In this document: positions 53,006 to 60,976 of the stretch, piece by piece
How the letters are laid out: each line of letters opens with the position of its first letter
How positions within the stretch are numbered: position 1 is the stretch's first letter
Assembly: GCF_018130215.1 (NCBI RefSeq)
Contig: NZ_JAFCKQ010000001.1
Span: forward strand, 310,001-374,000
Origin: Bradyrhizobium jicamae
Lineage (GTDB): Bacteria > Pseudomonadota > Alphaproteobacteria > Rhizobiales > Xanthobacteraceae
Reading direction: 5' to 3'
Length of the DNA: 64,000 nucleotides
The notes under the pieces: model-generated
Seen by the model: the letters and a program-made list of their open reading frames with translations, nothing else
Database searches by the model: none
Told to the model about the DNA's origin: nothing
Translations under genes and position numbers: made by a program

Positions 53006-53851
53006 TCATTCGCGCTTCGCCCGCTTCACCGCCGCCTCCAGGCTCGCCTTCGCCGAGCCCGGCCTGAGCGGCTGCTGCTGGCTCTCGTGTGGCGCCCAGC
53101 CGGAGAGCCAGATGATGTCGAAGGTGGCGCGGATGCGGCCGTCGGGATCGGCAAAACGCTCGCGATAGAGCTCGGCCATGCGCAGCATGGTGGCGCGGCG
53201 GGTCGGGGATCGGCGGCGCTCGCGCAAGGCATTGGTCGCGCCCATCCGCCTGAGATCGGCCATCAGCGCAAACGCGCTGTCGTATCGCACCACGACACGA
53301 TCGACATCGGTCACCGGCAGCGCAAAACCCGCGCGCTGCAACAATGCGCCGATGTCGCGCAAATCGGCAAACGGCGCGACGCGCGGCGACACCCCGCCCT
53401 CGCATTCGGCTTCCGCCGCGGCAAAGCTCTGCCGAAGCTCGGTCAGCGTGTCGCCGCCGAGCATCGCCGCCAGCAACAGCCCATCCGGCTTGAGCACGCG
53501 TCGGATCTGCGCCAGCACGCCGGGCAGATCGTTGACGAATTGCAGCGCCAGCGCCGAGACGACGAGATCGAGGGTGCCGGCCGGCAGCGCGAGCGCCTCG
53601 GACGGATCGAACGCGACGCGCTCGATCGAAGCGGCGCGGCCGCGCACCGCCTCGCCAAGCCCGGCCCCCGGCGTCCAGAGATCGGTCGCCGCCGCAAAGC
53701 GGCGTGACACGGCGAGCAAGCGGTCCGCCAGATCCTCCGCGGCACGATCCAGCAGGAACGTCACCGCGCCCTCGCGCGCGGCGCGTGCCAGCCGCGCGCC
53801 GAGCAGCACGCGGTCGAACAGGACAGGGGCTGCGGCCGGGTTCGATGCCAT
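53006..53851 (-). CDS. Class I SAM-dependent methyltransferase (BioC/NDUFAF5-like)
   Basis: 281 residues. The start (LFDRVLLGARLARAA) and the block DLVVSALALQFVNDLPGVLAQIRRVLKPDGLLLAAMLGG match the alphaproteobacterial methyltransferases related to mitochondrial NDUFAF5. Motif I is degenerate (DLWTPGAGLGEAVRG), unlike a standard GxGxG. Target unknown; NDUFAF5 itself hydroxylates a complex I arginine, so the annotation of activity is uncertain. Divergent from comF with a 76-base gap. Confidence 0.85.
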   Translation of the reverse strand: MASNPAAAPVLFDRVLLGARLARAAREGAVTFLLDRAAEDLADRLLAVSRRFAAATDLWTPGAGLGEAVRGRAASIERVAFDPSEALALPAGTLDLVVSALALQFVNDLPGVLAQIRRVLKPDGLLLAAMLGGDTLTELRQSFAAAEAECEGGVSPRVAPFADLRDIGALLQRAGFALPVTDVDRVVVRYDSAFALMADLRRMGATNALRERRRSPTRRATMLRMAELYRERFADPDGRIRATFDIIWLSGWAPHESQQQPLRPGSAKASLEAAVKRAKRE

Positions 53852-53927
53852 GCCGGTTGGTTACGCCGGCCGGCCGCCACAGGCAATGCGCCTTGAGCGT
53901 GCCGCCGCGCGACGCTAGCGTTGCGGC

Positions 53928-54737
53928 ATGGACGCCGGGGCATCACCTCCACGAACCACTGCAAGCCGGCTGCGCCGCGCATTCGGCGCGGTCGGCGGTG
54001 CGTGGTTGCAGACCACGCGCCTCGTGCTCGACATCGCGCTGCCGACGCTCTGCGTCGCCTGCCGCGAACCGGTCGATGGCGAGGGGGTCTGCGCTGAATG
54101 CTGGGCCAAGCTGTCGTTCATCGCGCCGCCCTATTGCCCAAGGCTCGGCATCCCCTTCGTCTACGACCCCGGCCCCGAATTGCTGTCGATGGAGGCGATC
54201 GCCCATCCGCCGGCCTACCAGCGCGCCCGCGCAGCGGTACGCTATGACGACGTCGCGCGCACGCTGGTGCACGCATTGAAATACCAGGATCGGACCGATC
54301 TGGCACCGGCAATGGGCCGCTGGATGGCCCGGGCGGGCAAGGAGTTGCTTGATGGAGCCGACCTGCTGGTTCCGGTTCCCCTGCATTGGCGGCGCGGCTG
54401 GAGCCGGCGCTACAACCAGTCCGGGGCGCTCGCCAAGGTGATCTCGCGCCGCAGCGGCGTCAGGATGGCCTCAGAGACGCTCCGGCGTGTCCGTGCCACC
54501 GAGCAGCAGATCGGGCTGTCGCGGCCGCAGCGCGCCAGCAACGTCCAGGGCGCGTTCAGGATCGCCGATGAGCGCAAATCGGACGTCGAAGGCCGCCGGA
54601 TCATCCTGGTCGACGACGTCCTGACCTCCGGCGCCACCGTGGATGGCTGCGCGCGGGCGCTGTTGCGCGCCGGGGCGGCGCAGGTCGACGTGCTGGTGTT
54701 TGCCCGGGTTGTCGATCACCACCGTGCTCCCATATAA
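53928..54737 (+). CDS. ComF-family protein (zinc ribbon plus phosphoribosyltransferase domain)
   Basis: 269 residues. N-terminal double CxxC zinc ribbon (CVACREPVDGEGVCAECWAKL), then a type I PRTase domain with the PRPP-binding loop RRIILVDDVLTSGATVDGCA near residue 224 and RRGWSRRYNQSG before it. ComF proteins take part in DNA uptake or DNA processing in transformable bacteria, but in most Proteobacteria the role is unclear. It is the first of a run comF, grxC, nitrilase-family, DUF1178, EamA on one strand, with grxC 29 bases downstream. Confidence 0.93.
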   Translation: MDAGASPPRTTASRLRRAFGAVGGAWLQTTRLVLDIALPTLCVACREPVDGEGVCAECWAKLSFIAPPYCPRLGIPFVYDPGPELLSMEAIAHPPAYQRARAAVRYDDVARTLVHALKYQDRTDLAPAMGRWMARAGKELLDGADLLVPVPLHWRRGWSRRYNQSGALAKVISRRSGVRMASETLRRVRATEQQIGLSRPQRASNVQGAFRIADERKSDVEGRRIILVDDVLTSGATVDGCARALLRAGAAQVDVLVFARVVDHHRAPI

Positions 54738-54766
54738 TCCGGTATTCTGGTTCAACCGAGCACACC

Positions 54767-55039
54767 ATGACCGCTGCCATTGAAATCTATACCCGCCCGG
54801 GCTGCGGTTACTGCAGCGCGGCCAAATCGCTGTTGACGCGCAAGAACGCAGCCTTCACCGAGCTCAGCGTCGCCAGCAACCCGTCCTATCGCGACGAGAT
54901 GTATGGCCGCGCCGGCGCCGGCTCCACATTCCCGCAGATCTTCATCGGCAAGACCCATGTCGGCGGCTGCGACGAGCTCTATGCGCTCGACCGCGAGGGC
55001 AAGCTCGATGGCCTGCTTGCCAATGGAGGCGGCGCCTGA
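54767..55039 (+). CDS. grxC: Glutaredoxin 3
   Basis: 90 residues, thioredoxin fold. Active site Cys13-Gly-Tyr-Cys16 (TRPGCGYC; the common form is CPYC, CGYC is a minor variant), then STFPQIFIGKTHVGGCDEL with the cis-Pro (TFPQ) and the GGC/D glutathione-binding loop. Dithiol glutaredoxin: reduces protein and glutathione disulfides. The stop overlaps the start of the nitrilase-family gene (TGATG at 55037-55041). Confidence 0.95.
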   Translation: MTAAIEIYTRPGCGYCSAAKSLLTRKNAAFTELSVASNPSYRDEMYGRAGAGSTFPQIFIGKTHVGGCDELYALDREGKLDGLLANGGGA

Positions 55040-55917
55040 TGAGCACGGACACGACCTTCACCGCCGCGATGGTGCAGATGCGCACCGGATTGCTGCCCGG
55101 GCCGAGCCTGGAGCAGGGCACGCGGCTGATCCGCGAGGCGGCGGCGCAGGGCGCCGACTATGTGCTGACGCCCGAAGTCAGCAACATGATGCAGCTGAAC
55201 CGCAAGGCGCTGTTCGAGCATCTTGCGAGCGAGGAGGACGACAGGTCGCTGAAGGCGTATCGCGCGCTCGCGGCTGAATTGAAGATCCATCTCCATGTCG
55301 GGTCGCTGGCGCTGCGCTTCTCGCCGGAGAAGGCGGTGAACCGCTCGTTCCTGATCGGGCCCGACGGCAATCTGCTGGCGAGCTACGACAAGATCCACAT
55401 GTTCGACATCGATTTGCCGGGCGGCGAGAGCTATCGCGAATCCGCCAACTACCAGCCGGGCGAGACCGCCGTGATCTCGGATCTGCCCTGGGGCCGTATC
55501 GGGCTGACCATCTGCTACGACGTCCGCTTTCCCGCGCTGTACCGGGCGCTGGCCGAGGCCGGTGCGTCGTTCCTCACCGTGCCTTCCGCGTTCACCCGCA
55601 AGACCGGCGAGGCGCACTGGCACACGCTGCTGCGCGCGCGCGCGATCGAGACCGGCTGCTTCGTGTTCGCCGCCGCTCAGGCCGGCCTGCACGAGAACAA
55701 GCGCGAGACCTTCGGCCATTCGCTGATCGTCGACCCCTGGGGCGAGATCCTCGCCGAGGGAGGCGTCGAGCCCGGCGTGTTCCTGGCCAAGATCGATCCC
55801 GCCAAGGTCGAGACCGCACGCAAGACGATCCCCTCCCTGCAGCACGGACGCCGCTTCGGCATCGCCGATCCGAAGGCCGGTCCGGAGCATCTGCACCTCG
55901 TCCGGGGCTCGGCATGA
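55039..55917 (+). CDS. Carbon-nitrogen hydrolase, nitrilase superfamily (Nit1/Nit2-like)
   Basis: 292 residues. The Glu-Lys-Cys triad fits Glu in YVLTPEVSN (about residue 46), Lys in SYDKIHMFDI and Cys in GLTICYDVRFPALYR. The start, with VQMRTGLLPGPSLEQG, is typical for the Nit branch. Closest to Nit1/Nit2-type omega-amidase or deaminated-glutathione amidase, a repair enzyme for side products of transaminases; being next to glutaredoxin fits a glutathione-related role. It overlaps grxC by one base and DUF1178 by 4 bases. Confidence 0.92.
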   Translation: MSTDTTFTAAMVQMRTGLLPGPSLEQGTRLIREAAAQGADYVLTPEVSNMMQLNRKALFEHLASEEDDRSLKAYRALAAELKIHLHVGSLALRFSPEKAVNRSFLIGPDGNLLASYDKIHMFDIDLPGGESYRESANYQPGETAVISDLPWGRIGLTICYDVRFPALYRALAEAGASFLTVPSAFTRKTGEAHWHTLLRARAIETGCFVFAAAQAGLHENKRETFGHSLIVDPWGEILAEGGVEPGVFLAKIDPAKVETARKTIPSLQHGRRFGIADPKAGPEHLHLVRGSA

Positions 55918-56399
55918 TCCGCTACACCTTGCGCTGCGAGGCCGGCCACGAGTTCGAGAGCTGGTTCCAGAGCTCGTCGGCCTATGAACAGCAGGAGCGG
56001 CGCCACTTGATCAACTGCCCGAACTGCGGCTCGGCCAAGGTCGAACGCGCGATCATGGCACCGCGGATCGTCAGCAGGAAGGGCCGCGAGGTTCCGCAGC
56101 CGGCGCCCGCAGCTCCGGTCGAACCGGCCATGACCGAACCGACCGCCGGTGAATCGACGTCGCTGATGATGGCGCAGGAGCGCGAGCTGCGCGCCAAGCT
56201 CAAGGAATTGCGCGATCATATCGTCAGGAACGCCGACAATGTCGGCGACCGCTTCCCCAACGAGGCGCGCAAGATGCATTACGGCGACATCGAGCATCGG
56301 CCGATCTACGGCGAAGCGTCACCGGAAGAGGCGCGCGCGCTGATCGACGAGGGTGTCGAGGTCTCGCCGCTGCCGACCCTGCCGGAAGACAGGAATTGA
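55914..56399 (+). CDS. DUF1178 family protein
   Basis: 161 residues. N-terminal zinc-ribbon-like segment: IRYTLRCEAGHEFESWFQSS with Cys8 and His, then CPNCGSAKVERAIMAPRI, a CxxC pair. A Pro/Ala linker follows, then a conserved helical C-terminus (ERELRAKLKELRDHIVRNADNVGDRFPNEARKMHYGDIEHRPIYGEAS). Typical of the DUF1178 family, function unknown. It overlaps the nitrilase-family gene by 4 bases, an arrangement I recall as conserved in alphaproteobacteria. Confidence 0.93.
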   Translation: MIRYTLRCEAGHEFESWFQSSSAYEQQERRHLINCPNCGSAKVERAIMAPRIVSRKGREVPQPAPAAPVEPAMTEPTAGESTSLMMAQERELRAKLKELRDHIVRNADNVGDRFPNEARKMHYGDIEHRPIYGEASPEEARALIDEGVEVSPLPTLPEDRN

Positions 56400-56824
56400 C
56401 ATTCACCTGGCAGGTCTGGGCCTTCCTTTCGGCGATCTTCGCCGCGCTGACCGCGATCTTCGCCAAGGTCGGCGTCGAGGGCATCAACTCCGACCTTGCC
56501 ACCCTGATCCGCACCGTGATCGTCCTGATCACGCTGTCGGCGATCCTGTTCGCGACCGGGCAATTCACGCAATCAGGACCGATCGCGGCCAGGAGCTGGC
56601 TGTTCCTGCTGCTGTCGGGCCTCGGCACCGGCGCATCCTGGATCTGCTATTTCCGGGCGCTGAAGCTCGGCCCCGCCACGCTGGTCGCGCCGATCGACAA
56701 ATTGAGCGTGGTGCTGGTGGCGCTGTTCGGCGTCGTCTTCCTCGGCGAGCGCCCGTCGTTCTATGGCTGGATCGGGATCGCGCTGATCTCGGCCGGAGCC
56801 GTGCTGATCGCAGCCAAGGGCTGA
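56396..56824 (+). CDS. EamA-family half-size membrane transporter
   Basis: 142 residues from TTG 56396, overlapping the DUF1178 stop and preceded by ACAGGAA. Five hydrophobic helices fit one EamA repeat: AFLSAIFAALTAIFAKVGV, LIRTVIVLITLSAILFATG, WLFLLLSGLGTGASWICYFRAL, VVLVALFGVVFLGE and GWIGIALISAGAVLIAAKG. Single-repeat EamA proteins probably act as dimers; the substrate is unknown. Last gene of the comF-grxC run. Its stop abuts the stop of the convergent full-length EamA gene. Confidence 0.9.
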   Translation: MTFTWQVWAFLSAIFAALTAIFAKVGVEGINSDLATLIRTVIVLITLSAILFATGQFTQSGPIAARSWLFLLLSGLGTGASWICYFRALKLGPATLVAPIDKLSVVLVALFGVVFLGERPSFYGWIGIALISAGAVLIAAKG

Positions 56825-57724
56825 CTACGCGGCAATCAGCAGCGCAACGCCGATCACGATCAGGACGATGCCGAAGAGCTCGCGCAGCGAGAACGGCTGC
56901 TTGAGCGAGACATAGGCCACGCCCTGCGCGAACAGTACCTCGATCAGCGCCAGCGTGCGCACATTCGCCGCCGCGGTCAGCGCGAACGCCAGGAACCAGA
57001 ATTGCGACGAGAACGCCCCCATGAAGCCGGCGAACATCGACGGACGCCACAGGCCGAGAATTTTGCCGAGCACGTCGGGCGCGCGCAGCAACAGATAAAC
57101 CGACAGGATCAGCGTCTGGACGAACAGGCTCCACATCAGCGTACAGGATGCCGCAGTCACGAACGAGACACCCGATACGGTGATGATGGCGCCGCGAAAG
57201 CTCACCGCCGACAGCGCGAACACGGCGGCGGCGCCGAGGCCGAGCACGGTCGGGCGCAGATCCGCAAAGCTCTTTTGTCCGCCGGGCCGCAGCGCGGTGA
57301 TGACGACGCCGATGGTTGCGATCACGATCGCCGTCACCTTGGCCATCGTGAGATGATCGCCGAGGAAGACGAAGCCGAAGATCGCGGTCTGGATCGCCTC
57401 GGTCTTCATATAGGCCGTCGTCACCACGAAGGAGCGGTCGTTCATGGCGAGCAGCATGAAGCCGGTGCCGACGATCTGGCTCAGCGCGCCGGCTATCAGC
57501 CACGGCCAGAACGATGGCATCGGCCATGGCACGCGATCGCCGGTCGCGATGACGGCAGTTGCGAAGAACGCAATCGAAAACGGCAGGCCGAACAGGAAGC
57601 GGATATTGGTCGCGCCCCAGGTCCCGAGGGGCCCCGTCAGATGCCGCTGCATCGCATTGCGCGCCACCTGCCCGAACGCGGCAATGATGGTGAAGGGAAT
57701 CCACAGCGAGGAGATCGTGAACAT
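56825..57724 (-). CDS. EamA/DMT-family transporter (full-length, about 10 helices)
   Basis: 299 residues from ATG 57724 (frame open to a TTG at 57790). Ten hydrophobic segments in two EamA repeats, e.g. FTIIAAFGQVARNAMQ, WLIAGALSQIVGTGFMLLAMNDRSFVVTTAYMKTE and VTAIVIATIGVVITALRP in repeat 1, then LGAAAVFALSAVSFRGA and ELFGIVLIVIGVALLIAA in repeat 2. Metabolite exporter of unknown substrate. It faces the half-size EamA gene tail to tail with no base between stop codons. Confidence 0.9.
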   Translation of the reverse strand: MFTISSLWIPFTIIAAFGQVARNAMQRHLTGPLGTWGATNIRFLFGLPFSIAFFATAVIATGDRVPWPMPSFWPWLIAGALSQIVGTGFMLLAMNDRSFVVTTAYMKTEAIQTAIFGFVFLGDHLTMAKVTAIVIATIGVVITALRPGGQKSFADLRPTVLGLGAAAVFALSAVSFRGAIITVSGVSFVTAASCTLMWSLFVQTLILSVYLLLRAPDVLGKILGLWRPSMFAGFMGAFSSQFWFLAFALTAAANVRTLALIEVLFAQGVAYVSLKQPFSLRELFGIVLIVIGVALLIAA

Positions 57725-57852
57725 GTGCGAAGCGAAGTGCGCCGGGCAGGAGTATGCGGGCAGGGTGCCGGGCGCGGGCGACGCGGTCAATCGAGACAGC
57801 GCATGACTGGATTGCCTGTATCCGGGGCCGTCCCAGCCGCGGATGGACCGGT

Positions 57853-57882
57853 CCCGGATTACGCTGCGCTCCGGGCTACGGG
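57853..57882. repeat. GTAGCCCGGA-type palindromic repeat
   Basis: CCCGGA ... TCCGGG arms (57853-57858, 57870-57875) around a TTACGCTGCGC core, read in the reverse direction relative to 51055-51090. It lies in the 172-base gap between the EamA gene and ubiG. Confidence 0.7.
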
Positions 57883-57896
57883 CTCCGCCCGCAATC

Positions 57897-58655
57897 TCAC
57901 ACCTCCTCCGCCACCACCATGTAGTTCACGTCCATGTCGGACGAGATGGTCCATTTGTCGGCGAGCGGATTGTAGACGACGCCGGCCTGCTCGGTCATGG
58001 TGAGGCGGAGATCGGCGAGGTAGCGCTCCAGCTCGGCAGGGGTGACGAACTTGCTCCAGTCGTGGGTGCCACGGGGCAGCCAGCGCAGCACATATTCGGC
58101 GCCGACGATCGCCAGGGCAAAGCTCTTCCAGTTGCGGTTCAGGGTCGAGACCACCATCAGCCCGCCGGGCTTGAGCATCGCCGCGCAGCGCTTGATGAAG
58201 GCGCCGACGTCGTTGACATGCTCGACCACCTCCATCGCCAGCACGATGTCGAAGCGCTCGCGCGCGTCCATATCCTCGACCGTGGTGCAGCGGTAGTCGA
58301 TCGACAGATGGCCCTTGTCGGCGTGCAGCCTCGCCGCCGCGATGTTGGTGGCGGACGGATCGATGCCGATCACCTGGGCCCCGAGCCGCGTGAACGGCTC
58401 GCAGAGCAGCCCGGCGCCGCAGCCGATGTCGAGCATGCGCAGGCCCGACAGGCAGCTCAGGCTCTTGGCGTTGCGCTCGAACTTGCGACAGGCGGCGTCG
58501 CGGATATAGGTCAGTCGCAGCGGATTGATCTTGTGCAGCGGCGCCATCTTGCCGCGCGGATCCCACCATTCGTCCGACAGTTTCGAGAACTTTGCGACCT
58601 CGGCCGGATCGACCGAGCTGGCGGTGGAATTCAAAGGACTTGTCTGCATGGCCAT
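57897..58655 (-). CDS. ubiG: Bifunctional 2-polyprenyl-6-hydroxyphenol / 3-demethylubiquinol O-methyltransferase
   Basis: 252 residues. UbiG hallmarks: FSKLSDEWWDPRGKMAPLHKINPLRLTYI near the N-terminus, SAM motif I LDIGCGAGLLCEP, MEVVEHV, and STLNRNWKSFALAIVGAEYVLRWLPRGTHDWSKFV. It catalyses both O-methylations of ubiquinone synthesis. The start could be either of two close Met codons (58655 or 58649). It lies 15 bases after the PH-domain gene, same strand. Confidence 0.97.
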   Translation of the reverse strand: MAMQTSPLNSTASSVDPAEVAKFSKLSDEWWDPRGKMAPLHKINPLRLTYIRDAACRKFERNAKSLSCLSGLRMLDIGCGAGLLCEPFTRLGAQVIGIDPSATNIAAARLHADKGHLSIDYRCTTVEDMDARERFDIVLAMEVVEHVNDVGAFIKRCAAMLKPGGLMVVSTLNRNWKSFALAIVGAEYVLRWLPRGTHDWSKFVTPAELERYLADLRLTMTEQAGVVYNPLADKWTISSDMDVNYMVVAEEV

Positions 58656-58670
58656 GGTGAGCGCGCGCCC

Positions 58671-59138
58671 CTATCGCGCGGTGATCGAACTGCGGAATGC
58701 GAGCGGCGAGGCGATGGTCCTGATCGTCTCGAAGCCCTCGCCGACGCCACGGATGGTGACGTCGCCATAATTGAAGATGCGCCCCAGAATGCTCTGGTTG
58801 ACGTCGACGCTCTCGACCTTGTCGAGGCTCATCTCGAAGGTGCGGCGCTTGATGAAGCCGGTCTTGTGCACGACGCGCAGATTGGTGACGTCGGTTTCCG
58901 TGGTCCAGCGATGGAACCAGGCCTTGATGGACCAGTACAGCGCCGCCACGATCGCCACGGCCGCTGCAGCCAGACAGGCCAGCACGGCGCCATCCACCGT
59001 CGCCATGCGCGACAGGATCAGCAACACCAGCGCCACGATCCAGGCGCAGATTGCCGGCCAGTAGAAGATCCAGTGCGCGTTGGTCGTATACAGCACCCTT
59101 TCGCCCGGCTGCAGGATTTCGTCGATGTAACGCCCCAT
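58671..59138 (-). CDS. PH-domain (bPH_2) membrane protein
   Basis: 155 residues. YIDEILQPGERVLYTTNAHWIFYW leads into two membrane helices (IFYWPAICAWIVALVLLIL; VLACLAAAAVAIVAALYW), then a bacterial PH-like domain: TDVTNLRVVHKTGFIKRRTFEMSLDKVESVDVNQSILGRIFNYGDVTIRGVG. YdbS/YdbT-type proteins are membrane components of unclear role. Same strand as ubiG and just upstream of it; divergent from lysC with a 199-base gap. Confidence 0.9.
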   Translation of the reverse strand: MGRYIDEILQPGERVLYTTNAHWIFYWPAICAWIVALVLLILSRMATVDGAVLACLAAAAVAIVAALYWSIKAWFHRWTTETDVTNLRVVHKTGFIKRRTFEMSLDKVESVDVNQSILGRIFNYGDVTIRGVGEGFETIRTIASPLAFRSSITAR

Positions 59139-59337
59139 ACCATCTGCCTCGAGTTACCCTGCACCACAGCCCGCGCGCATCCGACCGGAAGCCCGGAGGA
59201 ACCGGGCAGGAACCGGCGTGATGAACCGGCTTGCCCCCGGGCGCGGCGGTATGTATACGCGCGTTTCGGTCCCCGCGCTTGCGGTTTTAGGCGCAGGTGA
59301 CCCTACTTATCCTCTTGCAGGGAATAGACGCGTCGTC

Positions 59338-60594
59338 ATGGGCCGCCTCGTGATGAAATTCGGCGGTACGTCCGTCGCCAATATCGACCGAATCCGCAAC
59401 GTCGCGCAGCACGTCAAGCGCGAGGTCGACGCCGGTCACGAGGTCGCCGTCGTGGTGTCGGCGATGTCCGGCAAGACCAACGAGCTGGTCGCCTGGTGCA
59501 CCGACGCCTCGCCGATGCACGACGCCCGCGAATATGACGCGGTGGTCGCATCCGGCGAACAGGTGACCTCCGGGCTGCTCGCGATCGTGCTGCAGGGCCT
59601 CGGTATCCAGGCCCGCTCCTGGCAGGGATGGCAGATCCCGATCAAGACCTCGGACGCCCACGCCTCGGCGCGCATCCTCGAGATCGACGGCACCGAGATC
59701 ATGAACCGTTTCAAGGACCGCAAGGAAGTCGCCGTGATCGCCGGCTTCCAGGGCATCAACCCGCAGACCGGCCGGATCACGACGCTCGGCCGCGGCGGCT
59801 CCGACACCTCGGCGGTTGCGATCGCGGCCGCGCTGCACGCCGACCGCTGCGACATCTATACCGACGTCGACGGCGTCTACACCACCGATCCCAGGGTGGT
59901 GCCGAAGGCGCGCCGGCTCGACCGGATCGCGTTCGAGGACATGCTGGAGCTGGCCTCGCAGGGCGCCAAGGTACTGCAGGTCCGCTCGGTCGAACTCGGC
60001 ATGGTGCACAACATGCCGATCTTCGTCCGCTCCAGCTTCGACAAGCCTGAGGATATCGACCCGCATGCCAACCAGCCGCCGGGCACGCTGATCTGCAGCG
60101 AGGAGGAAATCATGGAAAGCCACGTCGTCACCGGCATCGCCTTCTCGAAGGACGAAGCCCAGATTTCCGTGCGCCAGATCGAGGACAAGCCGGGCGTTGC
60201 CGCCTCGATCTTCGGGCCGCTCGCGGATGCCAATATCAATGTCGACATGATCGTCCAGAACGTGTCCGAGGACGGCAAGACCACCGACCTTACCTTCACC
60301 GTTCCGGCCACCGACTACAACCGCGCCAAGGATACGATTGCCTCCGCCAAGGCGAAGATCGGCTATGCGCGGCTCGACTCCGCGACCGACGTCGCCAAGG
60401 TCTCGGTGATCGGCAGCGGCATGCGCAGCCATGCCGGCGTTGCCTCAAAAGCGTTCAAGGCGCTCTCCGAGCGCAATATCAACATCCGCGCCATCACCAC
60501 GTCCGAGATCAAGTTCTCGGTGCTGATCGACGCCGCCTATACCGAGCTCGCGGTCCGCACCCTGCACACGCTGTACGGGCTCGACCAGGCGTAG
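59338..60594 (+). CDS. lysC: Aspartate kinase
   Basis: 418 residues from ATG 59338 (family start GRLVMKFGGTSVANIDRI; frame open upstream to 59218). KFGGTS is the ATP/aspartate-binding motif; RGGSDTSAVAIAAAL and TDVDGVYTTDPR follow. Two C-terminal ACT domains (about 275-400; FSKDEAQISVRQIEDKPG and VSVIGSGMRSHAGVASKAF) mediate allosteric feedback by lysine and threonine. Entry step to Lys, Met, Thr and diaminopimelate. No riboswitch-like leader was seen. Gene order lysC, ptsP, prfA is standard for the family. Confidence 0.97.
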   Translation: MGRLVMKFGGTSVANIDRIRNVAQHVKREVDAGHEVAVVVSAMSGKTNELVAWCTDASPMHDAREYDAVVASGEQVTSGLLAIVLQGLGIQARSWQGWQIPIKTSDAHASARILEIDGTEIMNRFKDRKEVAVIAGFQGINPQTGRITTLGRGGSDTSAVAIAAALHADRCDIYTDVDGVYTTDPRVVPKARRLDRIAFEDMLELASQGAKVLQVRSVELGMVHNMPIFVRSSFDKPEDIDPHANQPPGTLICSEEEIMESHVVTGIAFSKDEAQISVRQIEDKPGVAASIFGPLADANINVDMIVQNVSEDGKTTDLTFTVPATDYNRAKDTIASAKAKIGYARLDSATDVAKVSVIGSGMRSHAGVASKAFKALSERNINIRAITTSEIKFSVLIDAAYTELAVRTLHTLYGLDQA

Positions 60595-60976
60595 CGGTCC
60601 TTTCCTCCTTCGTCATTCCGGCGCAACCCGCAGGGCTGAACCCGGGATGACGAACGGGGAGCGTGCGCACCGCGATCGGCACGGTCGCGCCGTCCCTGCC
60701 CCGCCGCGGAGTTGGAATTTCTCTTAGCGGGCGCAGCATTGCGCTGACGCAGACGTTATTTGCTACTGGCAGGCGTTTTGCTTGGCAAAGCAAGCCTCGA
60801 TTGGCTATACGGCCAGTCAGGTGGGCTGCCGGAAACTGTGCAACAGTTTTGGCAATCCTGATTCGGCAAAATGGGCGCTTGCGGCAGCGCCGGATGACTG
60901 AATTTGTCTGCTATTGACGTGTTTTGCGCCAGCGGCCCGCCGGGTGCGCTGGCCAGGCGGGGGAGGGTTTAGAGGC
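60595..60976. other. Gap between lysC and ptsP with a repeat hairpin
   Basis: About 380 bases, no gene. A dispersed-repeat hairpin lies at 60609-60654 (13-bp stem TTCGTCATTCCGG / CCGGGATGACGAA with one G-T pair, 20-base loop), 15 bases after lysC; without a T-run. The rest is unassigned and should contain the ptsP promoter. Confidence 0.6.

Noticed and set aside
59139..59337. Possible lysine-responsive leader upstream of lysC
   Set aside because: No conserved lysine-riboswitch elements were recognisable, and the class is not expected in alphaproteobacteria.
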